Source: Piezodorus guildinii
Taxonomy: Eukaryota; Arthropoda; Insecta; Hemiptera; Pentatomidae
Assembly: GCA_023052935.1 (NCBI GenBank)
Contig: CM041297.1
Location: 98,230,484 to 98,294,483 of the forward strand
Reading direction: 5' to 3'
DNA length: 64,000 nt
Shown here: in pieces, positions 23,425-34,042 of the stretch
Numbering within the stretch: position 1 is the stretch's first letter
Layout: each line of letters opens with the position of its first letter
Program-made: the position numbers and the translations under genes
The notes under the pieces: generated by a model
Databases searched by the model: none
What the model saw: only the letters and a program-made list of their open reading frames with translations
Told to the model about the DNA's origin: nothing

Positions 23425-24280
23425 ACTTTTACTTACTATATATAGTAAGAGAAAGTATTTCGGTCGTGAAAATTTTCTAATTAATTTTCAACGGAAATAA
23501 ACGTTTTAGGGTTCCTTAAGTCCAAATAACCAAGTCCCGCAAAAAGGTCTGTGTGTGTGTGTCCACGTGTGTAGTAACTCCCGGGTGGAAACGAAAAGTC
23601 CTATGAAACTGAAATTTCATATTTAACACAACTATACCCCCGAGATGTTACGGAATCTTTTTCCATCAAAATCAGCTTACCAGAAGATCTACTTTATACC
23701 ATGCATTTTGAACCTTTTTACGATTTTCTCAAAAACGGTTCCGACGACCGGTAGGTTTCATTCTGATTAAAAAAGTCTGGCAGAGCTTAAATGCCGATAT
23801 TTCAAATTTTCTTCTTCTAAAGTACCTTTAATTTTGTCGATTCTATAAAAATAACTATATTATCTTGTTACCACTGATGAAAAACAGGTAAATATATAAA
23901 TAGAATGAATTCGATACCCATTTAAAGGAAAAAAACTGAAAAAATATTTTGTTAATATATTGTTTTGTTTTTTAATTTAAGAACAGTAATATACATGTAT
24001 AATATACTGTTGGAAAGCTAAAGATTTCAGAAAAATATTATCTCATACACAAGCTTTTAAAAGTTAATAGAGAGTGATGAAAAGCCGAAAAAACTAAGTG
24101 ATTATTTTAGATAATAATATAATAGATTTTTTAATAAAACACATGTTTCTATAGAAATTCCATTTAACTAATTCTTTAATGGTTTCACTCAGATTCATCT
24201 CTTCATCGAAAACTCTTTAATCGATTCTAAAAACGGAGGTAAGAGAATATCATGTGTTGCCGGCACCAGATTTTTTTTTT
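23425..24280 (+). mobile_element. Fam1 element, third copy of the local cluster
   Basis: Same orientation as the two following copies and about 160 bp upstream of them. It starts with a one-base variant of the terminal repeat (ACTTTTACTTAC) and ends with a mutated inverse repeat and the tail ending CGGCACCAGATTTTT. Its (GT)n tract is short. It is more diverged than the tandem pair. Confidence 0.85.
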
Positions 24281-24442
24281 AAGGGGACCGTTATACTTTA
24301 TTGTCACTCAACAAAAATGTTATTTATTTGTCTTTTACTTGAATTTACTGAAATTGTTTTCTTTAATTTCAGTTTTCAAATCATAATTATAGAATATGAT
24401 CTAATCCAATATGATAGTTTTATGAATAGATATATAATTTTT

Positions 24443-24584
24443 ACTTTCACTTACTATATATAGTAAGGGGAAGTATTGCGATCGTGAAAATTTTCGAATT
24501 CCAGTTTTCAACGGAAATACACGTTTTAGGGTCCCCTGAGTCCAAATAACCAAGTCCCGCAAAAAGGTCTGTGTGTGTGTGTGT

Positions 24585-24620
<36 letters not shown>

Positions 24621-25267
24621 TAACTCCCGGGCGGTAACGGTAAGTCCTATGAAACTGAAATTTCATATTTAAGACAACTATACGCCCGAGACGTGACAAA
24701 ACTTTTTTCATCAAAATGAGCCTACCAGAAGAGGCACTTTATATCATGCATTTTTCACCTTTTTTCGATTTTCTCAAAAACGGTTCCGACGATTTTGATT
24801 AAACTCGCTATATCGATGTAAAATTTAATGAGCTTTAATATCATGTAGGTTTTATTAAGATAAAAATGGTCTGACAGGGCTTAAATGCCGATATTTTAAA
24901 TTTTCTTCCCCTAAAGTACCTTTAATTTTGTAGATTCAATAATAATTTCTAGATTATCTTGTTAACGCTGATGAAAAACTGGTAAATATATAAATTGAAT
25001 AAATTCGATACCCAACTTAAGGAGAAAACAGAAAAAATATTTTTTTAATGCAATTTTTCATTTTTGAACATAAGAGCAGTAATATACATGTATGATATAC
25101 CATTGGAAAGCTAAAGATTTTAGAAAAATTATCATCTCATACACAAGCTTTTAAAAGTTAATAGAGAGTGATGAAATGAACATAAAACTAACTGATTATT
25201 TTAGATAATAATATAATAGATTTTTGAATCAAACACATGTTTCTATAGAAATTTAATTTAATTTATT
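24443..25267 (+). mobile_element. Fam1 element, tandem partner lacking its 3' tail
   Basis: Nearly identical to the next copy and in the same orientation. The start-to-start distance is 825 bp. It runs directly into the next ACTTTCACTTAC and lacks the final ~100 bp that includes GTAAGTGAAAGT and the tail. The junction lies in an A/T-rich run near 25255-25267. An internal (GT)n at 24569-24619 carries one CT interruption. Confidence 0.88.
24569..24619. repeat. (GT)n microsatellite inside Fam1
   Basis: About 50 bp of GT repeats with a single CT interruption, at the position where other Fam1 copies carry only a few GT units. Confidence 0.95.
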
Positions 25268-25413
25268 ACTTTCACTTACTATATATAGTAAGGGGAAGTA
25301 TTGCGATCGTGAAAATTTTCGAATTCCAGTTTTCAACGGAAATACACGTTTTAGGGTCCCCTGAGTCCAAATAACCAAGTCCCGCAAAAAGGTCTGTGTG
25401 AGTGTGTGTGTGT

Positions 25414-25463
<50 letters not shown>

Positions 25464-26184
25464 CAACTCCCGGGCGGAAACGGTAAGTCCTATGAAACTG
25501 AAATTTCATGTTTAAGACAACTATACGCCCGAGACGTGACAAAAATTTTTCATCAAAATGAGCCTACCAGAAGAGGCACTTTATATCATGCATTTTTCAC
25601 CTTTTTTCGATTTTCTCAAAAACGGTTCCGACGATTTTGATTAAACTCGATATATCGATGTAAAATTTAATGGGCTTTAATATCATGTAGGTTTTATTAA
25701 GATAAAAATGGTCTGACAGGGCTTAAATGCCGATATTTTAAATTGTCTTCCCCTAAAGTACCATTAATTTTGTAGATTCAATAATAATAACTAGATTATC
25801 TTGTTAACGCTGATGAAAAACAGGTAAATATATAAATTGAATAAATTCGATACCCATCTAAAGGAGAAAACTGAAAAAATATATTTTGTATGCAATTTTT
25901 TGTTTTTGAACATAAGAACAGTAATATAAATGTATGATATACCGTTTGAAAGCTTGAGATTTTAGAAAAAATATTATCTCATACACAATCAATTGATACA
26001 AGTGATTATTTTAGATAATAAGGTAATCAATTTTTTAATAAAACTTATGTTTTTATAGAAATTCCATTTAATTAATTGTTTAATGATTTCACTCATTTTT
26101 ATATCTAACTGTATTTGAAAATTCTTTAATTTATTCTAAAAATGGAGGTAAGTGAAAGTCGTGTGTTGCTCGCACCAGATTTTT
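25268..26184 (+). mobile_element. Fam1 element, complete copy with long (GT)n
   Basis: Complete copy. ACTTTCACTTAC is at 25268-25279, within the perfect palindrome CTTACTATATATAGTAAG. GTAAGTGAAAGT is at 26148-26159, followed by the tail up to CCAGATTTTT. The internal (GT)n spans about 25395-25462, far longer than in the 52.2 kb copy. It abuts the preceding copy head to tail. Confidence 0.88.
25395..25462. repeat. (GT)n microsatellite inside Fam1
   Basis: About 68 bp of GT repeats with two interruptions, homologous in position to the tract in the upstream tandem copy but longer. Confidence 0.95.
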
Positions 26185-26744
26185 AAATATAACATAGCAC
26201 TTTTAATAGTTTTATTTATTGTAATATTAAATAACTTTGCCAATCCACATTTTTTTTTTACTACTTATTCTCTATCTTTTCCTGATTTTGAAACCCGAGA
26301 TAAGTTGAAGCAAATTTTCATGAATTAAAAAAAAATTTCTTGCTGCTTAAATAATTTGTTATTTGAAAATTTATGTATAAATAAAGAAAGACTATGTCCT
26401 TAAGATCGAAATTTTTGCAGCAAGATTAATGACTGAGCTTGTTATGAAAAAATATTCATATCTGATTTTTTTTCCCTTTATAAAGTTTTAATTTCCTAAA
26501 AAAAAATTTCTTTTTAATTTTCGAATATTTTTTAACCACTTTTTCACGATTTAGGTAAGTTATTGTGAGAACAAAAATTGTAAAGCACACTTTTATTATA
26601 TTATTAGTTTTGTTTGTATTTGATGTTTAAAATTACTAGAGTTAAAGAGATTTGACAAACACATGTAATTTCTTATGGATAGACTTATCTACAGTTGTAA
26701 AAAATAAATTAAATATATTTTAAAATGCTGGAAGGAATTAGTCC

Positions 26745-26830
26745 GGGTGGCGGTCATTAAATGGAACAACTAAATAGTTTCAACTATTTATTGTTTGCCA
26801 ACGTTTCGACCCCCTTTGTGGGTCATCAAT
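26745..26830 (-). repeat. Penelope-type hammerhead-like repeat, family D
   Basis: The minus strand at 26830-26798 reads TTGATGA, then CCC and GGGG arms around an ACAAA loop, then CGAAACGTTGG. The layout matches the hammerhead core, but box 1 begins with T and the cleavage triplet is altered. Flanks up to 26745 share the composition of family B arms. Confidence 0.45.
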
Positions 26831-27099
26831 ATTATATTATATTACATATATTTTAAAAATGATTCGCTGTTTAGATGCTAAAGTGTTAGCACCGTTCCCT
26901 ATAAAAAAAAGACAGATTTTAATTATCAAAACATCCTCACACAACAAACGATAGTGTAATCTATACTGCATTAAGGTAATTTTATAATTTATATTCCGCT
27001 TTAGATAAATTATTTATCTCCCCTTTACCTACAACACCCACTCCTTTTGATATAAATTGTAATTGCAAATTTATGTAACAATATTCAAGAGAGGGTGGA

Positions 27100-27350
27100 A
27101 TGAAAACCGCGAACGGGGCCCCCGTTTTATTTTCGCAGCCTTCATAATCAATCAGTTTGCTTAAGTGACCTTTCGCAATATAATCACATGCAGTGAACTA
27201 GTTTTTAAAAAGGCCTTTCTTCGGAGGCGTTGTTATCTGAAGGGGGTGTCATCTTATCTCCCCGGGTTTAAACAAACCAATGTCATGAATATTGATAAGG
27301 CTCAGATATTTATTCGAGGTGAGAGGCTCCGAATGGTTAATTAGGCTACT
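27100..27350. promoter_or_regulatory. Candidate developmental enhancer island
   Basis: A non-repetitive block with AATCAATCA (Exd/PBX-Hox type, about 27150), TGACCTTT (nuclear receptor half site, about 27168), several TTATCT GATA-type sites (about 27233-27260) and GGTTAATTAG (homeodomain, about 27335). The density of well-formed sites exceeds that of the flanks. No ORF. Confidence 0.35.
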
Positions 27351-27419
27351 TTATTTTTGGTTCAAAATTTAAAACAAAAAGATATAGGCATAAATTAAAC
27401 AGGAAAAAAAAAATGGAAG

Positions 27420-27560
27420 AAAAGAGACCAAAGAGAAGTTAGGATGTGGTTGAATCCGTAATACTGGCCTCGTGCGTGTACCGCACCCGGCAGCAGTTTG
27501 TCATGCCCCGGCTACCTTTATGCTTGATCCCACGGGACTTGGAGACCACCCAACTACTAC
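27420..27560. other. Short GC-rich block
   Basis: About 130 bp including GTACCGCACCCGGCAGCAG. It is not similar by eye to the three SINE families. Unassigned. Confidence 0.2.
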
Positions 27561-27642
27561 AAAAAAGGTTTTGTAATTTTAATTAACAATTTACATAACA
27601 TACATACAAAACCAGTGAGTTCTTATTTTCTAACCGTTGACA

Positions 27643-27644
<2 letters not shown>

Positions 27645-27724
<80 letters not shown>

Positions 27725-27744
27725 AATAACCCACAATATATTTT

Positions 27745-27780
<36 letters not shown>
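27645..27780. repeat. Compound (CT)n(AT)n microsatellite
   Basis: A CT run (about 27645-27674) passes into TA repeats (about 27675-27721). A second TA run follows at about 27749-27781 after a short unique spacer. It borders a Fam1 copy. Confidence 0.95.
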
Positions 27781-27784
<4 letters not shown>

Positions 27785-27794
27785 AAAAAATCTT

Positions 27795-28575
27795 TAAAAA
27801 AAAAACACGACTGGTAGGTGAAAGTCATTTATCATTTTAAAATCGATTAAAGAATTTTCAAGTACAGTTAGAGATAAAAATAAGTGAAACTATTAAAGAA
27901 TTAATTAAATTGAATTTAAATTTAAATTAAAACTAACCTAATACTGTTCTTAGGTTCGAAATCAACAAATAACATTAAACAAATATTTTTTTTTTAGTTT
28001 TCTTCTTTTGTTGGATATCGAATTCGTTCAACTTATATATTTACCTGTTTTTTATATTAATGCTAGTAAGATGGTAGTTTTTTTTTTTATTGAATCTACA
28101 AAATTAAAGGTAGTTTAGACGAAGAAAAATTTTAAATATCAGCATTTAAGCCCCATCAGACAATTTAAATCAGAATAAAACCTACATGATATCAAAGCCC
28201 ATTAAATTTTACATCGATATAGCGAGTTTAATCAAAATCATTAGAGCTATTTTTGAGAAAATCGTAAAAAGGTGTAAATGCATGGTATAAAGTGGCTTAT
28301 TTGATCTGGTTAGCTGATTTTGATGAAAACGTTTTTGTAACATTTCGGGCTTATAGTTGTTTTAAATATGAAATTTCAGTTTCATAGGACTAGTAGTTTA
28401 CGCGCTGTAGTTACCAGACACACGCACACACACAGACCTTTTTCGCGGGACTTATTTATTATTTGGTATCAAGGGATCCTAAAACGAGTGTTTCCGTTGA
28501 AAACTGGAGTTCGAATATTTTCACGATCACAATACTTTCCCTTACTGTATATTCCATATAGAGGTAAGTGAAAGT
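27795..28575 (-). mobile_element. Fam1 element, reverse orientation
   Basis: Reverse-complement copy running from the CACGACTGGTAGGTGAAAGTC tail region (about 27805-27825) to GTAAGTGAAAGT at 28564-28575. Body landmarks are recognisable throughout. A short CACACA tract replaces the long microsatellite. A decayed Jockey fragment follows immediately. Confidence 0.82.
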
Positions 28576-28584
28576 AATATATTT

Positions 28585-29080
28585 ATTGATATTTACAACT
28601 GTATAATGAAATACATCTATTAAATGTGATACAACATTATACTGTAATGATTCATACCCATTGGCAGCTCTCTAAAAACTATGCTAAACCAGAAGGTCTA
28701 GGGCCATCTTCTTTTCAGACACCTCAGACGATTATCAGTGATTTGAAAATAGTGGAGATTAGAGAGGGAATAGAGTTTGTCTTTAAAGGAACGGTACCTG
28801 GTTTGGCTAAGTCAGCTACATAAGGAACATTAAGGTCTTTATGGATGAGTTCATTCGTGACGAAATACGGAGCATTGAGGATTTTTCGAAGGATTTTAGA
28901 TTCATAGGATTAGAGAAGGGAAGAATTTGATGTTTAATAGAACCCCAAAGAGCTACTCCGTAAGTCTATATCGGCCTTATGACAGTCATTTAGATGTGTC
29001 TTTTGTAGGTAAGCGTCTGTCTAGGAAGTGCTGAAGTAGTCGAAAACGTAGGGCAGTTTCTTGTCGTTTCAGGCTTATGT
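28585..29080 (-). pseudogene. Decayed second copy of the Jockey-type LINE 3' region
   Basis: The plus-strand sequence aligns by eye along its length with the Jockey fragment at 45.2-45.7 kb. It has the same order of landmarks: the 3' end with the TTTACAACTGTA motif, the block encoding the NDLNVPYVADLA region, and the block encoding the PIWTYGVELWGS region. Many substitutions and small indels break every frame, so this copy is older than the one at 45.2 kb. It begins next to the end of a Fam1 repeat near 28575. No function is expected. Confidence 0.8.
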
Positions 29081-29132
29081 GAGTATATTTATATAATTAA
29101 AATATTTAATGGTATACTAATGATTTAATTTA

Positions 29133-29190
29133 TTTTTATTATATATATATATATATATATATTCTTTTTTTTTTTTTTTTTTTTTTTTTG
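29133..29190. repeat. (TA)n and poly-T
   Basis: A short TA run (about 29139-29162) followed by a T-run (about 29165-29189). Confidence 0.9.
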
Positions 29191-29339
29191 TATGAACTAT
29201 TAATAAACTTAACTAGTTGCCTAATTCGGTGCACTACAACATAATATATCTTTCAATTTTTCAATAGTTTTTTTTTATCTTTTATAAATTTGTTCATAAA
29301 ACATATGTTTCATAAAACGCTGTAAATAATTTAACTAAT

Positions 29340-29660
29340 GCAAATAAAGTGGATACCGAAAATGGGAAGAAAACTTGATAATTGAGCATGATCTCGGCCA
29401 AATCACCGCCTTACACGGTCGTCGGTCTAGAAACTATATGTACTGTGAAAACTTATTATTGTGAAAACTTAATGTTATTATGAAACGTTTTAAAAAAACC
29501 AGTAACAATTCAGCGTGTTTCCGTGATAACCAACATCCCCGATGATATTGTGAAATAATTAGAATCAACCCTTTTGGGGCTCACCCAGCATGGGGATTAC
29601 CCGAAATCGGAAGAAAACCTGGCGATTAACCATGTTTGAACAACTGTTACAACATTCTTG
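29340..29660. repeat. Two diverged copies of a ~50 bp motif
   Basis: The segment around ACCGAAAATGGGAAGAAAAC (about 29352) recurs as CCGAAATCGGAAGAAAACC (about 29601), each followed by a similar GATTAACCATG-like word. They look like paired ends or internal repeats of an old element I cannot name. Confidence 0.4.
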
Positions 29661-30129
29661 TGGAACGTCTAGAATAAGTATTGATCTTTACTGTGTACTT
29701 ACAACCAATAGACTTCATTGGTTGCGATACAGTTTTTTTTTTTTTTAAATCCACGAATTGTAAATTAAACATCAATAGGGGTTTCTTAAATTTTAATATT
29801 AATTTAAGGTCGAGGGACAAAATAATTAATAGCAAAATTGTGGTTATCCAGCTACAGATAAATTAGTTGTTTTTCTCGTTCAAAGTGGATTGATCCATAA
29901 TGAAATTCCAAATAATACGGCATAATGAGGCATTTGGTAGCATGTAATGACGTTTAAAAAAAACCACTGCATTTATCAATTTTTAGTTTTGTATAATACC
30001 TAAATTGTACATAATATTGGCCATTTATCGCCCTAAAACTACGTTCCTATATGATATATGATGTAAGATACCATGAATTTGTCTATGGTTTGATAATAAA
30101 ACAATGGTATCATTGATAGCTCTTATGGA

Positions 30130-30540
30130 AAGGAAAAGACAACATGACTTCGTAGCAAGGTGAGATTAGGCATTGCAAGCATCTAGGAAGGCAGCGACGG
30201 ATTTGTTATTTAAATAGGTTTAGAATTTCGATTTGAAATCACGACTCGAGTCTTGAGCTTGCCTCGACACACGTGCTGGTTCCAACAGAACCTCGATCAG
30301 GAAAACGGCCAAAGAAGGAGTGTGAAAATCGTGATGCAGCCATTCTCCATTTGTTGGTCTCCATTTGTTCGTGACTACGGCACGACTGCTCCACAGAAAA
30401 CTTTCCAATTCCAAACAGTCACAAACTGGATGGATCTTTATCGCCAACCGATATAATGGTGCGTTGCCTGTTCTTGCGCATGATGATTGCGGGAAAAGGA
30501 ACACGCAGGGCGAGAATAAAATATAACTATAGGTATTCCA
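30130..30540. other. Balanced block with a weak LINE-like minus-strand frame
   Basis: A 94-codon minus-strand frame (30220-30504) starts with RTGNAPLYRLAIKI and CDCLE, vaguely like the TGH...L...C.C segment near the C-terminus of some LINE proteins. No other landmark supports it. Confidence 0.25.
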
Positions 30541-30567
30541 CGTGGGATCGAAGATAATCTATCCATG

Positions 30568-30568
<1 letters not shown>

Positions 30569-30625
<57 letters not shown>
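30569..30625. repeat. Poly-T tract of 57 bases
   Basis: An uninterrupted T run, consistent with the poly-A of a minus-strand retroposon extending to the right. No element body could be recognised at 30626-30780, though a possible YADD-encoding patch lies near 30760. Confidence 0.9.
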
Positions 30626-30628
<3 letters not shown>

Positions 30629-31313
30629 TTAATTTCCAAATTTTGATTTCTTTCAGACAATTTTTAGTAAAGAACACAAGAACATCTTTTTTCCAAAGAT
30701 TCAGAGAAACGTTTTAACACTTATATTATCATCATCATAAGATCAATCCGATCATCGGCATAGGTAGATAGAGAGGGATATTTTGGGAAACAGATAAAAA
30801 TTATAACACGAAAAAATCTAAAATAAGGCTTATTTTTATTATCTTAACTTAAGGACGTTTCTGTTGTGTTTTCTTTTTTTTTTTTTTAATATAAATGACC
30901 ACATTTTTTCTTCCAATATGTTTCATTTGATTAAAAAACTTTTAAAAATATTTTATCTCTACCTTTAGGGGTCATTCCTCCATTATCAGGACATAGCATA
31001 GCTGTATGTAAATGTTTATATGATATTATAGCCAATATATTTAATATTGGCATACGAGATTTATAACATTTAGTTTTATAATTCATTTTTTCAGGAATAG
31101 TGAGAGAGATCAAAAATAAACTAAGCAGAATGTTGATAAGTTAATCATAGACCAATTTTATTCGTTAATTCTGACAAAATGGCACATAATTCCGTTAGGG
31201 GTCTATCTAACGATAACGTGAAAACTCAAAACTCATTCCGAGGAAATATATTAAGTATTAGACGTACTTGGGAAAAAAAAAAAAAAAAAAAAGTCGTAGA
31301 GATAAATAATCGG

Positions 31314-31445
31314 GAGTCAGTCTTTTTTAATATTTCAAATTTACTGACGTTTCGGCTCAAACTTGTGCCATCATCAGGGCATTACTGAGTCATGTCAAGC
31401 TTAAACTCACAAAGGCAAAATTAATATATTAAACAAGACTGACTC
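31314..31445 (-). repeat. Penelope-type repeat, family A, with GAGTCAGTCTT ends
   Basis: GAGTCAGTCTT at 31314-31324 and AAGACTGACTC at 31435-31445 form perfect inverted ends around a hammerhead-like core. The surrounding insert (about 31280-31497) is absent from the second unit of the local tandem duplication, which marks it as a discrete insertion. Confidence 0.75.
31344..31380 (-). ncRNA. Hammerhead ribozyme motif, Penelope type (family A)
   Basis: The minus strand reads CTGATGA, one extra T, helix II GGC...GCC around a short loop, then GAAAC and GTCAG. Both conserved boxes and the GTC cleavage triplet are intact. This is the best-preserved hammerhead core in the window. Confidence 0.7.
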
Positions 31446-31848
31446 CATATTATTTCTACCTGCGATAATATCTACAGTCGACTATACATCCTAAAAAAAA
31501 AAATTCGTATGCACCAAGAAAAATATTACTGAAAGTTTTTTTTATAAGAAAGTCGATATTCAAAATTAAATTAAGGTAGATTAAGAGAATATTAAAAAAA
31601 TAAAAGAAAACGGACTATTCTTCTTAGAGGTAATGTGATTTCTCCTTGCAATGCAAACACTTATTAGCTTAAAAAATAAAATAAATAAAACTTCATTTCA
31701 AAGAATATATCACGAGCTAAATATAATTTATTACTTAATGAATCTGTTCGAAATGTAATAAAATAATAAGAGGCTTGTATTTTCAGTTCATAAATTAAAT
31801 ATAATTCATTTCAGTCTTATGAGATTTAAATAATTTCAAATATTATTA

Positions 31849-32515
31849 TAACATTTAATTTATAATGCGCTTTTTCAGGGATAGTGAGACAGATCAAAAA
31901 TAAGTAAAAAATAAATTAAGCAGAATGTTGAAAAGTTAATCATAGACCAATTTTATTCGTTAATTCCGACAAAAGGGCACGAAAATCAGTTAGGCCGTCA
32001 AACGATAACGTGAAAACTCGAAAATTTATTCTGAGGAAATATATTTATTACGTATAACTCTTGCACAAAAAAAAAAAAAAAAAAAATTCGTATGCACCAA
32101 GAAAAATATTACAATTAAAAAATAAATGTTTTTATAATTTTGAATATTTTAATACAAAGCTTCATAGCAATAATGAATAAAATGTAAAAGTTCTTTAACA
32201 AAAAAGTCGATGTTCAAAAATAAATTAAGGCATATTAGAAGAATATTAACAAAATAAAACAAAACGGTCTAGTCTTAGTGGTAATGTGACTTCTACTTGC
32301 AATGTAAACATTTATTAGGTTAAAATAGAGAAGCTATTACAAAAAAAAAAAAATTAAATTTAATTTCCACGAAAAAACCACTAGCTAAATCTAATTTATT
32401 AGTTAATGAATCTGTTCGGAATATAATAAAAAAATAAGAGTCTTGGATTTTTAGTTCATAAATCAAATATAATTCATTCCAGTCTTATGAGATTTAAATA
32501 ATTTCAAATATTATT
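31849..32515. repeat. Tandem duplication, unit 2
   Basis: Same landmarks as unit 1 in the same order. It lacks the Penelope-type insert: the A-run at about 32068 continues straight into TTCGTATGCACCAAG. It carries about 90 bp (near 32110-32200) that unit 1 lacks. Confidence 0.85.
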
Positions 32516-32524
32516 CTTAATTCC

Positions 32525-32850
32525 TAGAAAGGTTGTAAACTGGGAAATTGCTCTTTTATGCTAATAACAGATTTACTCAATAAGGCGGTTTCACTTCCGG
32601 CAAGGAGCTTAGGCACAGGAAAGTATAAAGTGCTAAGCCGCAAATATTGAAATGAAGTAGCAGTTGATAATTTTCACATTTAAGTGACTATATTTATAGC
32701 AATAAAGGTGAAACTCACTCAAGATACATCCTGAATAACAATGGAAAATTAACCCAGGTATTTTTGACTTAATGATCAAAACTCACGGTCTTTTCACATT
32801 CCGGTCGGATGGAGTAGAGCTATCGTCGGAACCTTCTTAAGGGATATGTC
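32525..32850. promoter_or_regulatory. Candidate non-coding island
   Basis: Balanced-composition unique sequence directly after the tandem duplication. It contains ATGCTAAT (octamer-like, about 32558) and TTCCGG words. No ORF or repeat signature. Function unknown. Confidence 0.2.
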
Positions 32851-32972
32851 ATACTTAAGACATAATAGTCATTATAAAAATTTAGATAGAAAAAAAAGAA
32901 AGTTATTATTTAACGCTTTATAAATAAATAAGCTCTGAAAAGTTGACCAATAAAAGAGACATGTAATTCACT

Positions 32973-33198
32973 TATGGCTATATTTTTTTTTTTTTTTATC
33001 TGTGTCCATGTTCACTCCTACCTAGCCTTTTTAGACTATACGGGGATTTTCTGAGGCCAGGGGTGAGGACAAGGTATTAATGCTAGAATTTAAAAAAAAA
33101 AAACCCAACACCATGACACTAGCTGGTAATTATTTCATCCCAAATTTTGGTAATCTGGTTCACAGCAACATGAGTTAACCACTCAGCCACCCCGTCTC
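32973..33198 (-). mobile_element. tRNA-derived SINE, family 3 (Ser/Leu-like head), with TSD
   Basis: TAATTCACT at 32964-32972 and 33199-33207 flanks the element. The minus strand starts GACGGGGTGGCTGAGTGGTT, an A-box of the Ser/Leu tRNA type, and ends in a run of A residues (poly-T at about 32983-32997 on the plus strand). The body is about 225 bp. Confidence 0.85.
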
Positions 33199-33356
33199 TA
33201 ATTCACTCGTGATTATCTTCTCAGAGGTCTAGAAGCTCCAAGTGCGAATTTAGTGACGCGTTACAACTGTTAAATATACACAGCTGGAGTAACCCTATTT
33301 GAACCAACACGGCGAGAATTAAATTTATCGGGAACTATAGCAGTTATAGTACATTT

Positions 33357-33646
33357 CAGAGGCCATCTGTAGTATAGTGGCTAGCATAACAGCCTTCTAT
33401 GCTGAAGGTAATGGGTTCAAACCCAGTAGATAGCCAATGATTTTTTTTAAAGAATTAAAAAAAAATCTTTGGTTTTACCGTTCTTAGGAGATGATAAATG
33501 ATGGCCCCGAGCCTGTGCGAAGTCAGGTACTCGTTAAGGATCCATATCCCAATTAAAACTAGAGAGGGGAAAATTAAGACCCACTGTAGCATTTTCCGAT
33601 TAGCTACAGTAGAATTCAGTTAGGTTAAATAAAACATTCTAAGTAC
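33357..33646 (+). mobile_element. tRNA-derived SINE, family 2, with 11 bp TSD
   Basis: ATAGTACATTT at 33346-33356 and 33647-33657 is a clear target-site duplication. The head resembles a tRNA, with the A-box TAGTATAGTGGCTAGC and B-box GGTTCAAACCC. The body has CGAGCCTGTGCGAAGTCAGG and ends in CACTGTAGCA plus an AAATAAAA tail. It differs from family 1 throughout. Confidence 0.9.
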
Positions 33647-33817
33647 ATAGTACATTTTGAAATTTTGGAAGATAATGACAATAAGAAACTGTCTTTATTT
33701 TCTAAAATAAACCAATTATTATAATAGAGTATAAGATTTGTCTTATGCTAATGACCCTCTTGAGCAGAGGCAAAAGAGCAAAATAAAAACAATTTCTTTA
33801 TATATATTTATATAGTC

Positions 33818-33970
33818 ATCGAATTTAAACTAATATATCTACCTTATCTTTTAAATATGTAAATACATCTCTGTCAAAATTGTTGACGATTCACCAATAA
33901 TCAGTTGATAGGTAACTTTAATATTACCCGATTTTTATGATGAAATAAATCTATACGGAAATATAAATAA

Positions 33971-34042
<72 letters not shown>

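Larger units (their letters stand above)
31066..31848. repeat. Tandem duplication, unit 1
   Basis: Direct duplication with unit 2. Shared landmarks include AGTTAATCATAGACCAATTT, ATAACGTGAAAACTC, TTCGTATGCACCAAGAAAAA and AATTAAGGTAGATTAAGAGA. Unit 1 additionally contains the Penelope-type insert (about 31280-31497). Confidence 0.85.

Noticed and set aside
24526..25640. ORFs of 60-80 codons encoding runs of Thr-His or Cys-Val
   Set aside because: They are translations of the (GT)n microsatellite inside Fam1 and are not conserved between copies.
27645..27781. CRISPR-like or satellite array
   Set aside because: Simple CT and TA dinucleotide runs. There are no spacers or longer units.
30569..30625. 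Poly-T tract as evidence of a retroposed gene
   Set aside because: No gene-like body adjoins it on the side expected for a minus-strand insertion.
30735..30775. Minus-strand YADD-encoding patch resembling Jockey motif C
   Set aside because: Only about 10 codons match and no flanking motif is in the expected position. Kept as a possibility next to the poly-T tract but not called.
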